64,000 bases of DNA from Curtobacterium sp. MCSS17_007 (GTDB taxonomy: Bacteria; Actinomycetota; Actinomycetes; Actinomycetales; Microbacteriaceae): contig NZ_CP126257.1 in the NCBI RefSeq assembly GCF_003234175.2, positions 806,001 through 870,000 on the forward strand, read 5' to 3'. Numbering within the stretch: the stretch's first letter is position 1; each line of letters starts with the position of its first letter. The translations under genes were made by a program, and so were the position numbers. The notes under the pieces were generated by a model. The model saw only the letters and a program-made list of their open reading frames with translations. It did not search any database and was not told the DNA's origin. Shown here piece after piece: positions 63,749 through 64,000 of the stretch.

Positions 63749-64000
63749 CCGATCCCCGTGCAGCGACCGGCGCCCCGCCGGTGCGCCCGCCGTCGCCGGA
63801 GGAACTGCTCGCAGCGCTCGACGCCGAGCAGCAGACCGTCGCACGCACCCTCCTCGGCCCGGTCGCGGTGCTCGCCGGCGCCGGCACCGGCAAGACCCGC
63901 GCGATCACCCACCGCATCGCCTACGGCGTGGCGACGGGCACCTACTCGCCGAACCACGTCCTGGCGCTGACCTTCACCACACGGGCGGCGGGAGAGCTGC
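63745..64000 (+). CDS. UvrD2-like DNA helicase, 5' part
   Basis: Only the first 85 codons are in the window. They read through SPEELLAALDAEQQTVARTL and LGPVAVLAGAGTGKTRAITHRI (Walker A AGAGTGKT), then VLALTFTTRAAGEL, the superfamily 1A helicase motifs I and Ia. The D-A-E-Q-Q-x-x-A Q-motif fits UvrD2 of actinobacteria, which also follows nudC there (from memory). GTG start in a GTGA overlap with nudC. The gene continues beyond 64000. Confidence 0.88.
   Translation, partial: MTDPRAATGAPPVRPPSPEELLAALDAEQQTVARTLLGPVAVLAGAGTGKTRAITHRIAYGVATGTYSPNHVLALTFTTRAAGEL

Overview
The window is very GC-rich actinobacterial chromosome with GTG and TTG starts, mycothiol and diaminopimelate genes, AdnAB-type helicase-nucleases and a DUF3117 gene. 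Gene order and protein style point to Microbacteriaceae, most likely a Curtobacterium-like organism (inference, no database was searched). I support 62 ordinary genes plus three mini-ORF candidates. I see no rRNA, tRNA, transposase, integrase or CRISPR array. One clear RNA element is present, a tandem glycine riboswitch.

Layout. 1-8.6 kb is a mixed accessory-type segment: two tandem copies of an unnamed acidic protein, a PEP-mutase-family enzyme, a MalY-type C-S lyase, a HicAB toxin-antitoxin pair with a second HicB-like gene beside it, acetyltransferases, a LysR regulator, an FBP zinc-finger protein and a BlaI/M56 pair. 8.6-13.4 kb is the riboswitch-controlled gcvT-gcvH-gcvP operon. 13.4-27.3 kb holds two complete peptide-type ABC importers, each with a two-in-one ATPase. 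Between them lie a convergent pair of PH-domain membrane proteins and a peroxiredoxin. 27.4-36.4 kb runs CPBP protease, typA, M20 amidohydrolase, lipoprotein, mshB fused to a membrane domain, 7Fe ferredoxin, dapC and gltA. 36.6-43.1 kb has dapD and dapE in divergent orientation, a membrane mannosyltransferase, an AI-2E exporter, DUF3117 and an O-methyltransferase. 43.1-50.8 kb has tatB, mrp, DUF1003, an MgtE-N/CBS protein, a stress protein and pepP. 50.9-64 kb has a PHP phosphoesterase, a DEAD-box helicase, a MiaE-like protein, DUF3107, adnA-adnB, a phosphotransferase, nudC and the start of a UvrD2-like helicase. From memory, several of these blocks match gene order in Mycobacterium.

How the genes work together. 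The gcv genes degrade glycine to CO2, ammonia and methylene-tetrahydrofolate under direct glycine sensing. dapC, dapD and dapE are three steps of the succinylase branch to diaminopimelate and lysine. mshB belongs to mycothiol synthesis. AdnA/AdnB, UvrD2 and NudC form a DNA-end-processing and NAD-decapping neighbourhood.

The most striking sequence-wide signal is transcriptional. At 28 genes a -10-like hexamer sits 6-8 bases, mostly exactly 6, before the start codon, which implies widespread leaderless mRNAs and fixes many starts. A second signal is a dispersed intergenic hairpin built on GGGAGGCGCGG. Other points worth attention are a Cys-free NudC, a phosphotransferase without its catalytic Asp, a 52-bp tandem duplication across the adnB stop codon, and duplicated promoter elements between the divergent halves of the second importer.
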